A stretch of DNA of 64,000 nucleotides from Kordia aestuariivivens (GTDB lineage Bacteria; Bacteroidota; Bacteroidia; Flavobacteriales; Flavobacteriaceae). Positions 25,315 to 34,391 of the stretch are shown here, piece after piece. The stretch covers positions 227,983 to 291,982 of the forward strand of contig NZ_JACGWS010000006.1 of assembly GCF_014397005.1 (NCBI RefSeq). Reading direction: 5' to 3'. Numbering within the stretch: position 1 is the first letter of the stretch; every line of letters begins with the position of its first letter. A program made the position numbers and the translations under genes. Under the pieces are notes generated by a model. That model made no database searches. It was given only the letters and a program-made list of their open reading frames with translations, and was not told where the DNA came from.

Positions 25315-25962
25315 ATGAAAACATTCACACCTTTCTTTCTAATTGCAATCTTGTTCACTTTTGTTTCTTGTAATCAGAAGACAAAAACGGTTCATAAGAA
25401 AACGCAAGAAAAAGAAACTACAACGAAATTAACAGATACAATTGTCCAACAAAAAGTGGTTTCTCACGAAAGTGAAACTATTAAAAAAGTAGATCTCAAG
25501 TCAAAATTAGAAGAAAAAGTAGCACGATTATCTCAGCTAGAACATAATTATCAAGTAAAAAGTATAGCAATTGTACACCCTGAAAAAACGCTTCTTTTAG
25601 GACGTTTGCAACATGCTTTAAAACTTAAAGATAGTTTGGCTAAAGAAATTGATCTTGCCAGTATTAAAAAAGAACTTCATGAAGCTCGGAAGTCGTTTTT
25701 AAAAGCAACGAAAAGCATGACTCCAAATGGAAATACCTATCCAAGAGTCACAATTGAAGAATACATTTTTAAAACTCAAGAAAGCGCAACAACAGCTTTT
25801 GAAACCCTGATGGATTCTAAAAAAAATGGAGGTTTGTGGACGTATGTTTCCAAAGAACCAAGTGTATTGTTTTTGGAAGAAAACAAAATGTATTTTGTGA
25901 ACACAGGCGGTTATTATATGTTAGGAATGGAAAAAGATATTGCTGAAAAAATTAAAGACTAA
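25315..25962 (+). CDS. Hypothetical lipoprotein
   Basis: A 215-residue protein with a type II signal peptide (LFTFVSC lipobox, Cys at about 19), a Lys/Thr-rich linker, a helical segment (about 60-130) and a C-terminal domain ending near VNTGGYYMLGMEKDIAEKI. No family is recognised. It starts 26 bases after the esterase gene and is probably in the same transcript. Confidence 0.75.
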   Translation: MKTFTPFFLIAILFTFVSCNQKTKTVHKKTQEKETTTKLTDTIVQQKVVSHESETIKKVDLKSKLEEKVARLSQLEHNYQVKSIAIVHPEKTLLLGRLQHALKLKDSLAKEIDLASIKKELHEARKSFLKATKSMTPNGNTYPRVTIEEYIFKTQESATTAFETLMDSKKNGGLWTYVSKEPSVLFLEENKMYFVNTGGYYMLGMEKDIAEKIKD

Positions 25963-25988
25963 CAAACCAAAGTTCGTTAGCCTTTTTT
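25959..25988 (+). terminator. Weak terminator-like hairpin after the lipoprotein
   Basis: A 5-bp stem CTAAC/GTTAG overlapping the stop codon, followed by CC and six T. Short stem, so doubtful. Confidence 0.35.
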
Positions 25989-26011
25989 AATACTGATTAA
26001 ATATTTATTGC

Positions 26012-26272
26012 TTACCCTGCTGCATTTGCATAGTCTCCAGCTGGACTAGCTGGAAGAGGATTGGCTTGAACTGAATTGGCTTGTGGTTCACAATTTAAAG
26101 GATCGGGCGATGGAGATCCAATAATAATTCCTCCAGGAGGTATACAAAAACACACGGATTCACACGAAACAGCAGATGGACACGCATTGTCGGAATCTAC
26201 CATTCCGCCAATTAAAAAGTTGCTGATGGTTGTTTTTTTTAGTGCTAACGAATTCAAATTTCTTTTTTTCAT
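26012..26272 (-). CDS. Putative double-glycine RiPP (class I lanthipeptide-like) precursor
   Basis: An 86-residue protein. The leader MKKRNLNSLALKKTTISNF followed by LIGG matches the Bacteroidota GG-leader type seen in lanthipeptide and related precursors: basic start, N-L-N-S-L-x-L-K-K, S/T-I-S-N, then Gly-Gly at 22-23. The following core is rich in Cys, Ser, Pro, Ala and Gly, with a CESVCFC cluster and further cysteines, and ends NAAG. No LanB/LanC, radical SAM enzyme or peptidase-containing ABC transporter is encoded in the window, so it is an orphan precursor that would need modification and export machinery from elsewhere. It lies between a convergent lipoprotein gene and tex. Confidence 0.7.
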   Translation of the reverse strand: MKKRNLNSLALKKTTISNFLIGGMVDSDNACPSAVSCESVCFCIPPGGIIIGSPSPDPLNCEPQANSVQANPLPASPAGDYANAAG

Positions 26273-26286
26273 GATATATAGGTTTT

Positions 26287-26327
26287 GGTTATAGAAGTCG
26301 TTTTGACTTCTTTCTATAGCTATAACC
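26287..26327 (-). repeat. Nested inverted repeat upstream of the RiPP-like precursor
   Basis: An outer arm GGTTATAG/CTATAACC (26287-26294 with 26320-26327) and an inner arm AGAAGTC/GACTTCT (26293-26299 with 26305-26311). It lies 15 bases before the precursor ATG and 39 bases after the tex stop. It could be a leader hairpin for the precursor or end tex transcription, though no T run follows. Confidence 0.45.
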
Positions 26328-26365
26328 TAAAGAAAATTAAAACGTGACATTTTATTTTGAAAGTA

Positions 26366-28492
26366 TTAATCAATCATTGACAACTGAATTCGTTTCCGAG
26401 CTTCATCAACCTCAACAACAGTAACCGTAACATGTTGGTGTAGTTTTACCACCGAATTCACATCACTGATAAATTCATTGGCAAGTTTAGAAATGTGAAC
26501 CAAACCACTTTCTTTGATTCCGATATCGACAAAACAACCAAAATTGGTAATATTATTCACAATTCCGGGCAAAGACATGCCTACTTTTACATCAGAAATC
26601 TTTTTTACATTCGGGTCGAATTCAAATAGTTTTGCCGCTTTCCGCGGATCAACGCCAGGTTTTTCCAATTCTTTGATAATATCAGAAAGTGTTGGCAATC
26701 CGATGGTTTCTGTACAATAGTTTGAAAGATTGATATTGCTTAAAACGGTCTTGTTTCCGATCAATTCATCAACAGAAATCTTCGCATCTTTCGCCATTTT
26801 TTCTACGATATAATAACTTTCTGGATGCACAGTAGAATTGTCCAACGGATGTTTTGCATCTGTAATTCGTAAAAAAGCGGCGGCTTGTTGAAACGCTTTT
26901 GGACCTAAACGTGGAACTTTTTTTAAATCGCTTCGCGAATCAATTTTTCCGTGTTCAGTTCTGTAATTCACTACATTTTCCGCCAAATTTGTGCCAATAC
27001 CAGAAACATAACTCAGCAAGGCGCTACTTGCCGTATTTACATTAACGCCGACGGTATTTACACAACTCATCACAACAGTGTCGAGTTCTTCTTTGAGTTT
27101 TGTTTGATCTACATCGTGTTGGTATTGTCCAACGCCAATTGCTTTCGGATCAATCTTTACGAGTTCTGCCAACGGATCTGTCAAACGTCTTCCAATAGAA
27201 ACCGCGCCACGAACTGTGACATCATAATTTGGAAACTCCGCACGCGCAATTTTTGACGCAGAATACACGGAAGCACCTGCTTCATTGACGATAAAAACTT
27301 GCAAATCGCGATCAAACTGAATCTTCTTAATGAAGAATTCGGTTTCACGCGAAGCAGTTCCGTTTCCAATAGCAATTGCTTCAATTTTATAGGCGTTTAC
27401 CAACGATTTTATCTTTTTCATTGCCTGCGTTGTTTCACGCTGTGGCGGATGCGGATAAATGTTCTCGTTGTATAATAAATCGCCTGTTTCATCCAAACAC
27501 ACCACTTTACAACCTGACTTGAAGCCCGGATCGAGTGCTAAAACGCGTTTTTGACCCAATGGCGCGCCCAAAAGTAATTGTTTAAGGTTTTCTGCGAATA
27601 CAGAAATTGCCGTCGTGTCCGCCTTTGATTTCACGTCGTTCATCACTTCGTTTACGATGGCTGGCGACAGTAAACGTTTGTAAGCATCTTCAATGGCAAT
27701 TAATATTTGATCCGTGCATGATTTCAACGTTGTTTTGATAATCAATCGTTCAATGCTGTTTAATGCTTCTTCTTTGTCGACTTCCACTTTTAGTTTGATG
27801 AAACCTTCGTTTTCAGCGCGTAACATTGCCAACAATCGGTGTGAAGGTGTTCTGTGAAGCGATTCGCTCCAATCAAAATATTGCTTGTATTTTTGTGCTG
27901 TTTCGTCTGTAATTTTTGCTTTGACTACTTTGGTTGTAATCGTTGCTTTTCGTTGGTATAAACGTCGGATGTTGTTCCGAACATATTCGTTTTCATTGAT
28001 CCATTCTGCTATAATATGTCGGGCACCTTCTAATGCTTTTTCTACAGAAGAAACTTCCCCTTTTACATATCGTTGTGCTGCATAATCTACATCATCGTGT
28101 TGTTGTTTCATGATGATTTTTGCCAACGGTTCCAATCCGTTTTCTTTGGCAATAGACGCTTTGGTTTTGCGTTTTTTCTTGTACGGTAAGTAAATATCTT
28201 CTAAAGCTGTTACTGTTTTTGCTTGCGCGATTTTTTCCTGCAATTGTGACGTTAGCGCGTCTTGTTCTGTAATTGCTTTTAGAATGGTTTCTCGTCGTTT
28301 TTCGAGTGCTGCGTATTCTGCTTTTAGTTTTACGATTTGACCAATTTGAACTTCATCCAAGTTTCCTGTCATTTCTTTTCGATACCTAGAAATAAAAGGA
28401 ATCGTACAATCTTCATTCAGTAATTGAATGGTTTTTAGAATGCTTTTTTCGGGAAGTGAAAGGTGTGTTTGAATGTATTGAAGTTCCGTCAT
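26366..28492 (-). CDS. tex: RNA-binding transcription accessory protein Tex
   Basis: A 708-residue cytoplasmic protein. Tex N-terminal helices are followed by a YqgF-like RNase H fold domain (VLALDPGFKSGCKVV, about 325-339, and AIAIGNGTASRETE). Then come helix-hairpin-helix segments (VNTASSALLSYVSGIGTNLA) and a C-terminal S1 domain (SLPGIVNNITNFGCFVDIG and onward). Tex binds nucleic acid and influences transcription in many bacteria. Length and order are typical. It is preceded by a 349-base non-coding region with a dispersed repeat. Confidence 0.95.
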   Translation of the reverse strand: MTELQYIQTHLSLPEKSILKTIQLLNEDCTIPFISRYRKEMTGNLDEVQIGQIVKLKAEYAALEKRRETILKAITEQDALTSQLQEKIAQAKTVTALEDIYLPYKKKRKTKASIAKENGLEPLAKIIMKQQHDDVDYAAQRYVKGEVSSVEKALEGARHIIAEWINENEYVRNNIRRLYQRKATITTKVVKAKITDETAQKYKQYFDWSESLHRTPSHRLLAMLRAENEGFIKLKVEVDKEEALNSIERLIIKTTLKSCTDQILIAIEDAYKRLLSPAIVNEVMNDVKSKADTTAISVFAENLKQLLLGAPLGQKRVLALDPGFKSGCKVVCLDETGDLLYNENIYPHPPQRETTQAMKKIKSLVNAYKIEAIAIGNGTASRETEFFIKKIQFDRDLQVFIVNEAGASVYSASKIARAEFPNYDVTVRGAVSIGRRLTDPLAELVKIDPKAIGVGQYQHDVDQTKLKEELDTVVMSCVNTVGVNVNTASSALLSYVSGIGTNLAENVVNYRTEHGKIDSRSDLKKVPRLGPKAFQQAAAFLRITDAKHPLDNSTVHPESYYIVEKMAKDAKISVDELIGNKTVLSNINLSNYCTETIGLPTLSDIIKELEKPGVDPRKAAKLFEFDPNVKKISDVKVGMSLPGIVNNITNFGCFVDIGIKESGLVHISKLANEFISDVNSVVKLHQHVTVTVVEVDEARKRIQLSMID

Positions 28493-28785
28493 TGGATAAT
28501 TTTTTGCTGTTGCAATTTAGTATTTTAGAATTGAAAGATTAAAAGATAATTAAGATTTATATGCATCTCGATAGCTTCGCTCGATATTATAAATCAAAAT
28601 ATATTTTGACATCAATAATGCTCGATGTGACATCCTAAAAGTAACATAAAAAACGTCATGCTGAACTTAATTCAACATCACATAGTCATAAGTTCAAGAA
28701 GTAAAGGATTGGAAAGAAGTGTGACTTTATTTCTAAAGCATTTTGTCAATCCGAGTACATTTTAGCGAAAGCGAAATTATACTAA
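28493..28785. other. Non-coding gap upstream of tex, containing repeat B
   Basis: No plausible coding frame. The middle holds a copy of repeat B (28565-28682). The remaining AT-rich part next to tex presumably holds its promoter, but no convincing motif pair was found. Confidence 0.6.
28565..28682 (+). repeat. Dispersed intergenic repeat B, copy 1
   Basis: Shares ATCTCGATA, the palindromic ATCAAAATATATTTTGA, TCAATAATGCTCGATGTGAC and CGTCATGCTGAACTT with the copy at 47221-47390. The TGCTGAACTTAATTCAACA part is a decayed form of the palindrome GCTGAACTTGATTCAGC. Confidence 0.7.
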
Positions 28786-28820
28786 ATAAAAAGGCACATC
28801 CGAACGAACGAATGTGCTTT
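28786..28820 (-). terminator. Rho-independent terminator of the DUF4837 gene
   Basis: On the minus strand a 9-bp stem (AAAGCACAT with ATGTGCCTT, one G-T pair) with a 12-base loop is followed by T4AT. It starts 22 bases after the stop. Confidence 0.82.
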
Positions 28821-28841
28821 GATATTTTATTAAGAATGTAG

Positions 28842-29828
28842 TTATTCTTTAATTTTCATCGATTTTAAAATCGCTTCTATTTCAAACATAAAGTCTCTTT
28901 TGTCTTCAGAAGGCGCAAACGTGAATCCTTCTATAACAACTAATCTGTTGTGTTGTTTGTCCTCCACAATGTAATTGATGAACGGGCCAGCCATTTGGAA
29001 GTTTTTTACTTCCCACATTCCTTTGGTTTCAAACGCAGGTTTGTTGTTTACAATAGCATCGTATAGGTAAGGCGCATACGCTTTTTCGGTAATCATGTGC
29101 ATTGTTTTCGGATCTCTTCCGGGCACATACGCTTTTCCGATAGAATCACGCATTTGAATGATGGCATCAATGGTTGTATCGCTTTTTGGGATGCTTCCTT
29201 CTGGCAATGTATACGCAATGATATTTGAAGTTCCTTTAGGCACTTTGCGTTCAAACCATACAAAATTGTCTTCTTTTTTTACATTTTTATATACCGATGG
29301 AATGTTCATGGTGATTCCGAATGTATCTTCTAACGATGTATCTCTGCTTAATGAACCTTCAATCATTTTTTGCTTGGCGCGTAATTCGTTCAGCTTAAGC
29401 GTAAGAATAGATTCTTTAGCATTTTCTTTTAGTTGTGAGATAATTTCATCGTCATTTCCTGAAACAAATACTATTTTTTGTGGTTTTGCATATAGGTTTT
29501 CGCGAATTTTAAATTGATTTTCTTCTGATGATTTTACCACTAAAACACTTCTACATTTCGTTAGTATACCATTGAAAACTTCAGGATTTACCTGATTTAG
29601 CGAGAATAATGGTTCTTCCATTGGTAAACCGTCTGTTGGCGCTCCGTAAATGTTTCGGATGCTGTCACCAACGGTTCCTTTCCACTGTTCAAGATCAATA
29701 ACTACGGTTAGTAAGTTTGCTTTTCCGAAGGATTCTGGCAGATATCTCTCAGCTGTTGCTCTATCTTTTGGATCTTCACAAGAAGAAAATAAAGCCAAAA
29801 CGAATAGTAATGCGTATAAATTTTTCAC
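28842..29828 (-). CDS. DUF4837 family lipoprotein
   Basis: A 328-residue protein with a type II signal peptide (LFVLALFSSCED; Cys17). The remainder is a single domain typical of the Bacteroidota DUF4837 family, with GITMNIPSVYKNVKKEDNFV in the middle and VVIEGFTFAPSEDKRDFMFE near the end. Function unknown; it should be anchored to the outer or inner membrane. It follows the lytic transglycosylase gene by 26 bases and shares its terminator, so a cell-envelope role is plausible but inferred. Confidence 0.88.
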   Translation of the reverse strand: MKNLYALLFVLALFSSCEDPKDRATAERYLPESFGKANLLTVVIDLEQWKGTVGDSIRNIYGAPTDGLPMEEPLFSLNQVNPEVFNGILTKCRSVLVVKSSEENQFKIRENLYAKPQKIVFVSGNDDEIISQLKENAKESILTLKLNELRAKQKMIEGSLSRDTSLEDTFGITMNIPSVYKNVKKEDNFVWFERKVPKGTSNIIAYTLPEGSIPKSDTTIDAIIQMRDSIGKAYVPGRDPKTMHMITEKAYAPYLYDAIVNNKPAFETKGMWEVKNFQMAGPFINYIVEDKQHNRLVVIEGFTFAPSEDKRDFMFEIEAILKSMKIKE

Positions 29829-29854
29829 GTATAATGATATTTATTGATTGTTAT

Positions 29855-31510
29855 TTATTTGTTGGAAACTCGTAAAGTCATTCCGGGTTTTAGTTTGTTA
29901 CTGCTAATATCATTCCATTTTTTTATATTCTTCACAGAAACACCTGGAAATTTTTGCGAAATGCTCCACAAAGAGTCTCCAGACTTGACAACGTAGGTTT
30001 TTGCATTTCCTGTATTTTTTTTCTTTCCAGTTGGTTTTTTGACAGCAAATCCTGGTTTTTTGGGATAAATTGTCAAGCGTTGCCCAATTTTTAATTTATT
30101 AGATCGCAATCCGTTCCAGCGTTTTAAGTCGCTAACACGCACACCAAATTGTCGTGCAATTTTACCCAAATAATCACCGCTTCTTACACGATAACGCGTG
30201 CGTTTGTCCATTTGAAAGAGTTGCGGCAATGGTTTTTCTTTTTTTGCCAATTCTTCACGTGCCAAGGTATAAATGGCTTCTTCGTTGTTGACAAATTTTC
30301 CAACTTCTTGTACAGGCAATCGCAATGTATAGTTTCGTCCTTTTACAAAGGGAATAATATCTAATTTATAAGATGGATTGAAGAATTGTAAGTCTTCTAC
30401 TTTGACGTTTAGTACTTCCGAAATTTGATCGAACGTAAGCACTTCTTTCACGCGAATGGTATCCGTGGCAAAGTATGGAATTTCTACTTTTTCTACTTGA
30501 AAACCGTGTTCGTCTGCATATTCAAAAATGTACATTGTTGCTAGAAATGCAGGTAAATAACCTGCGGTTTCGCGTGGTAAGTTTGAACGAATGTTCCAAT
30601 AGTTTTGATATCCGCCAGAACGTCTAATAGCTTTGGAAACATTTCCTGGACCCGAATTGTAGGCTGCTAATGCTAAATCCCAATCGCCAAATATTTTGTA
30701 TAAACTTGCTAGGTATTCGCAAGCCGCTTTGGTTGATTTTACAGGATCGCTGCGTTCGTCTACATACGAATTTACATCTAAATCAAATTGTTTTCCTGTT
30801 TGATACATAAATTGCCATAAGCCTGTGGCACCAACTCGCGAACGCGCTCTTGGATTTAATGCAGATTCTACAATGGCTAGGTATTTTATTTCTAATGGAA
30901 TGTTATAATTAGCAAGTTCTTGCTCAAACATTGGAAAATAGTACTGACTTGTTTTCATCAAGCGTTCCATTGATTTTTTATGTCTTTTTAAGAATCTTCT
31001 AATTACACTTTCTAGTGACGGATTGTACTCAATGTTGAACGGTGTTTTGCTGTTGAGTCTTTCCAAACGTGCTTTTAGCGTATCGGTCGGTAAATCTTGA
31101 TAGACAACTGGATCGTATTTGAGGTCGGTAATTTCATTGTTAATGGTATCAAATAAATCAGATCCGCCCAATTCACGCAACCATAAACTGTCAATTGTTG
31201 CCGCCATTTTATTGTCTTTCAACTGGAAAGTTTCATTGACTTTCGTCAAATCATGATTACGATTGGTTTCAATTTTGACGCTATCAATTGCTGGCAGCAC
31301 ATCATCTACATCGCGTTTGATCGTATTTTTTTTATCAAAGTAAATCGTATCAATCATAACCGTTTTTACACCATCCAAAATAATCGTGTCCTTTATGATT
31401 TTGAACCTTGGCTTCGTAGTTTCTTTGGTTTTTTCAGGCTTTTTTTCATCTTCCTGGGCATTTCCAATAGAAACAACAAATAAGAAAAGTATGCTAAAAA
31501 GGTATTTCAT
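29855..31510 (-). CDS. MltD-like membrane-associated lytic murein transglycosylase
   Basis: A 551-residue protein with a signal peptide (MKYLFSILFLFVVSIGNAQ). The SLT domain (about 205-330) has the catalytic Glu in AIVESALNPRARSRVG, then GLWQFM and LALAAYNSGPGNV. Two LysM peptidoglycan-binding domains follow, beginning at about 433 (RYRVRSGDYLGKIARQFGV) and 500 (TYVVKSGDSLWSISQKF). It cleaves the glycan strands of murein to 1,6-anhydro products. The architecture is that of MltD. Confidence 0.94.
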   Translation of the reverse strand: MKYLFSILFLFVVSIGNAQEDEKKPEKTKETTKPRFKIIKDTIILDGVKTVMIDTIYFDKKNTIKRDVDDVLPAIDSVKIETNRNHDLTKVNETFQLKDNKMAATIDSLWLRELGGSDLFDTINNEITDLKYDPVVYQDLPTDTLKARLERLNSKTPFNIEYNPSLESVIRRFLKRHKKSMERLMKTSQYYFPMFEQELANYNIPLEIKYLAIVESALNPRARSRVGATGLWQFMYQTGKQFDLDVNSYVDERSDPVKSTKAACEYLASLYKIFGDWDLALAAYNSGPGNVSKAIRRSGGYQNYWNIRSNLPRETAGYLPAFLATMYIFEYADEHGFQVEKVEIPYFATDTIRVKEVLTFDQISEVLNVKVEDLQFFNPSYKLDIIPFVKGRNYTLRLPVQEVGKFVNNEEAIYTLAREELAKKEKPLPQLFQMDKRTRYRVRSGDYLGKIARQFGVRVSDLKRWNGLRSNKLKIGQRLTIYPKKPGFAVKKPTGKKKNTGNAKTYVVKSGDSLWSISQKFPGVSVKNIKKWNDISSNKLKPGMTLRVSNK

Positions 31511-31657
31511 GTATCGTAAGTTGTTTTATCATTTTTGTAAGCTGTTCTCGACACAAAATTTTATACTAAAATTTCACTCGAACTGACGTAATTCGTATTA
31601 TTGAAAACGCAATTGCTGCTAAATTCGTGTTTTTTATTCAAATTTTGAAATTCCTTT

Positions 31658-31700
31658 ATACTAAAAAAGTCTAATTACGGGAATTAGACTTTTTTAGTAT
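31658..31700. terminator. Terminator downstream of pgk, perfect 19-bp stem
   Basis: Two exact inverted 19-mers (31658-31676 and 31682-31700) around the loop ACGGG, with A and T runs built into the stem. It lies 19 bases past the pgk stop and 148 bases before the transglycosylase start, so it should end pgk transcription. Confidence 0.9.
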
Positions 31701-31718
31701 GCTATTTTTATTGATTTT

Positions 31719-32906
31719 TTACGATAGAATCGCTGCAATTCCAGGCAATGTTTTTCCTTCTAAGCTTTCTAACATTGCGCCGCCGCCTGTACTTACGTAA
31801 CTTACTTTTGGTTCAAACCCAAATTGTTTTACAGCTGCTACAGAATCGCCACCGCCAACTAATGAAAAAGCGCCATTTTTAGTCGCTTCTGCAATTGCAT
31901 GTCCTAAAGCAATCGTTCCTTTTGCAAAGTTTGGCATTTCAAAAACACCTAAAGGTCCATTCCAAAGTATGGTTTTGGATTGTGCAATTACCTCAGCAAA
32001 TTTTGCTTGTGTCGCTGGTCCGGCATCTAAGCCCATCCAACCGTCAGGGATTTTTGTGACATCAATTACTTTCGTGGTTGCGTCATTGGAAAATGAATCT
32101 GCAATCACAGAATCTACTGGCAAATGAATGGTTACGTTTTTGGCTTTTGCCAATTCCATAATTTCTTTTGCCAATTCCATTTTATCATCTTCCACTAAGG
32201 AATCACCAATGCTTCCGCCTTGTGCTTTGATGAACGTAAATGTCATTCCGCCGCCAATAATTAAGTGATCTATTTTGTCTAAAATGTTATCTATAATCGT
32301 AATTTTTGAAGATACTTTCGCTCCACCCAGTACTGCAGTGACTGGTTTTTCGCCAACTTCCATTACTTTTGCAATACTTTCTATTTCTTTCGCTAGTAAG
32401 AGACCAAAACATTTTTTGTCTGTAAAGTTTTGTGCAATTACTGCTGTAGATGCGTGCGCTCTGTGTGCTGTACCAAACGCATCATTTACATAAATGTCTC
32501 CTAGTTTGGCAAGTTGTGCAGCAAATACTTCGTCGCCTAGCTTTTCTTCTTCGTGAAAACGTAAATTTTCAAGCAATAATACTTCGCCATCTTCTAATGT
32601 GGCAACTGCTTTTTCAGCTTCTTCACCAACACAGTTTCCTGCAAATTTTACTTGTACACCAATAACTTGTGAAACCGTTTCTACAATGTGACGTAATGAA
32701 AATTCTTCCTGAAAACCTTTTGGTCTTCCTAAGTGCGACATTAATACGCAACTTCCGCCATCTTCTAGTATTTTGATGATGGTTGGCTTTGCAGCTTTGA
32801 TACGAGAATCATCTGTTACTTCAAATTGATCGTTTAATGGCACGTTAAAATCTACACGAATAAGTGCTTTTTTATCTTTAAAATTAAAATCGTTTAGCGT
32901 TCTCAA
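31719..32906 (-). CDS. pgk: Phosphoglycerate kinase
   Basis: A 395-residue enzyme of normal length. [10 protein letters not shown] (17-26) and SHLGRPKG near 59 bind phosphoglycerate, GGAKVSSKI near 195 and GGGDSVAAV near 350 bind nucleotide, and it ends with [13 protein letters not shown]. It makes ATP and 3-phosphoglycerate from 1,3-bisphosphoglycerate in glycolysis. It begins 17 bases after the DUF2652 gene, so the two are probably co-transcribed, and it ends at a strong terminator. Confidence 0.97.
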   Translation of the reverse strand: MRTLNDFNFKDKKALIRVDFNVPLNDQFEVTDDSRIKAAKPTIIKILEDGGSCVLMSHLGRPKGFQEEFSLRHIVETVSQVIGVQVKFAGNCVGEEAEKAVATLEDGEVLLLENLRFHEEEKLGDEVFAAQLAKLGDIYVNDAFGTAHRAHASTAVIAQNFTDKKCFGLLLAKEIESIAKVMEVGEKPVTAVLGGAKVSSKITIIDNILDKIDHLIIGGGMTFTFIKAQGGSIGDSLVEDDKMELAKEIMELAKAKNVTIHLPVDSVIADSFSNDATTKVIDVTKIPDGWMGLDAGPATQAKFAEVIAQSKTILWNGPLGVFEMPNFAKGTIALGHAIAEATKNGAFSLVGGGDSVAAVKQFGFEPKVSYVSTGGGAMLESLEGKTLPGIAAILS

Positions 32907-32923
32907 TGGTGTTATATTTTAGG

Positions 32924-33985
32924 TTATTGTTGTGTTTTAAATCCTGAATCAGCAAGCAATATAAGTTCTTTTATATTTTCAGGAATGACTTTTTTGAAGT
33001 TTTTTTTCATCAAACGTTTTAGTAAGATGCCAAACGGCTTAAAATCGATAAATACTTCAATATTGAGTCGCGTTTTTTGATCATTTACAGCTTCTAATAC
33101 ATAATAGACATTCAATTTTTTAGTGAATGGAACTTCTGTGGTCGATTCGCCATAGACCAATTGATTTTGTTTCGCTTTTTTTGTTACGGTCGTCGGATTG
33201 ATTGTCGTTTTATCAATCAAACATTTGTGCTTGTCTCCTAATCGGTTCACCCGATTTTTTTCATATTCAATTTTCGTAATTCCTTTGCTCCATAACAATC
33301 GATAATCAAAATTACTAATGACTTCATAGAGTTCTAAAATAGGCATATTGATCACAGCTTCTTCGCTGTATATATTGTGTTTTGGTACGTTTTGAGGTAT
33401 CGGAGAAACTTCTGGAAGTTCCGATTTGTAGTGCGAAAGCGATTCATACGCGTATGCAATATTGCCAAAATCGTACTCAGTTTGCAGTTGATCTGTTGCT
33501 TTTTGAATCGTTTCTGAATCTACATCTTCCGTCAATAGTACATATTCTGAAATTGGCACCTCATTTTTGAGCAATCGATGTACTTTGATCACATTAGGTC
33601 CATACGGTTTGTTAGAATCTTTGATGGAAATAAATTCGATTTCACCAAAGTGAACAATAAATTTCAACGAAAGATTGTATACCGATGAACACGCGCCACA
33701 GTGACATATTTTTTCGTATTCATAGCGTTTTAAATACGTATGAAAAGCCATGTACATTCTTTTAATTTGCTCGCGAATTTGTTTGATATCCGTTGTATCT
33801 TCTAGCTTATAGAAAAATAGTGCATCGCCTTCTATTTCCGCCAATTGTAACCCTGTGATGTTGTTATCAATGAGCAGTTCCAGTAATTCTGAAATGATGT
33901 GACGACTGTGACGAATTGCCGTATGTTGTACAAATTCAGTAAAACCAGAGATATCGGGAATGAAAAGAAGCGCTTTGTCCGCCAT
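32924..33985 (-). CDS. DUF2652 protein with START-like C-terminal domain
   Basis: A 353-residue cytoplasmic protein. The N-terminal domain begins LLFIPDISGFTEFVQ and contains EIEGDALFFYK, a layout resembling class III nucleotide cyclase domains (DUF2652); whether it has cyclase activity is unknown. A CHCGAC cluster is near 115. The C-terminal half (from about 205) looks like a START/SRPBCC ligand-binding domain. It is the first gene of a probable two-gene unit with pgk, an unexpected pairing. Confidence 0.82.
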   Translation of the reverse strand: MADKALLFIPDISGFTEFVQHTAIRHSRHIISELLELLIDNNITGLQLAEIEGDALFFYKLEDTTDIKQIREQIKRMYMAFHTYLKRYEYEKICHCGACSSVYNLSLKFIVHFGEIEFISIKDSNKPYGPNVIKVHRLLKNEVPISEYVLLTEDVDSETIQKATDQLQTEYDFGNIAYAYESLSHYKSELPEVSPIPQNVPKHNIYSEEAVINMPILELYEVISNFDYRLLWSKGITKIEYEKNRVNRLGDKHKCLIDKTTINPTTVTKKAKQNQLVYGESTTEVPFTKKLNVYYVLEAVNDQKTRLNIEVFIDFKPFGILLKRLMKKNFKKVIPENIKELILLADSGFKTQQ

Positions 33986-34130
33986 ATAGTAAGTACTTTT
34001 TTATCGAGATTGTAAAGATAAATGATTTTAGAAGGTTTGTCGTAATTATTAGGAAGTCCTTGGGAAGTAATTTTTGTTTTCGATATAGCCTATTTTTAAA
34101 ATCTTAATCATTTTCACTTCTGATTTTCAT

Positions 34131-34297
34131 TTTCTTTTCTTGCCCAAAGAAAACGAAACAAAAGAAAAGGCACTTTTTCTGGCAGGTATTTTTAATTTTC
34201 TCTTCGGAAAACTAAAACCGAAAAGCTTTTGCTAAATTTTTTCCAAGGCTTCAAAAATTCTTAACGCAAAAACTTTTCTATACTTCAGAAAAAGAAT
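34131..34297 (+). repeat. Dispersed intergenic repeat A, copy 2
   Basis: Closely matches copy 3 (40541-40722) through TTTTTCTGGCAGGTATTTTT, a palindromic TTTTCTC-TTCGGAAAAC segment, CCAAGGCTTC and CTATACTTCAGAAAAAGAAT. It contains two potential hairpins. Same orientation as the other copies. Confidence 0.78.
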
Positions 34298-34379
34298 GAG
34301 TTCTAAGTCAAATTTGAGTAATTATTTTTTCTAAACTTAGGTTAATTTAAGTTTTAATGAAAAATTCAACAGTTACAAC

Positions 34380-34387
34380 TATATTTG
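34380..34387 (+). promoter_or_regulatory. -7 promoter element abutting holB
   Basis: TATATTTG is a perfect TAnnTTTG element ending five bases before the holB ATG. Transcription would begin at or next to the start codon, giving a leaderless mRNA. The -33 element is not clear. Confidence 0.45.
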
Positions 34388-34391
34388 TGGC

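Larger units (their letters stand above)
33986..34391. other. Divergent intergenic region with repeat A
   Basis: Separates the DUF2652 gene (minus) from holB (plus). About 167 bases are repeat A; the rest is AT-rich and non-coding. A Bacteroidota-type -7 element lies immediately before holB. No other feature was identified. Confidence 0.65.
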
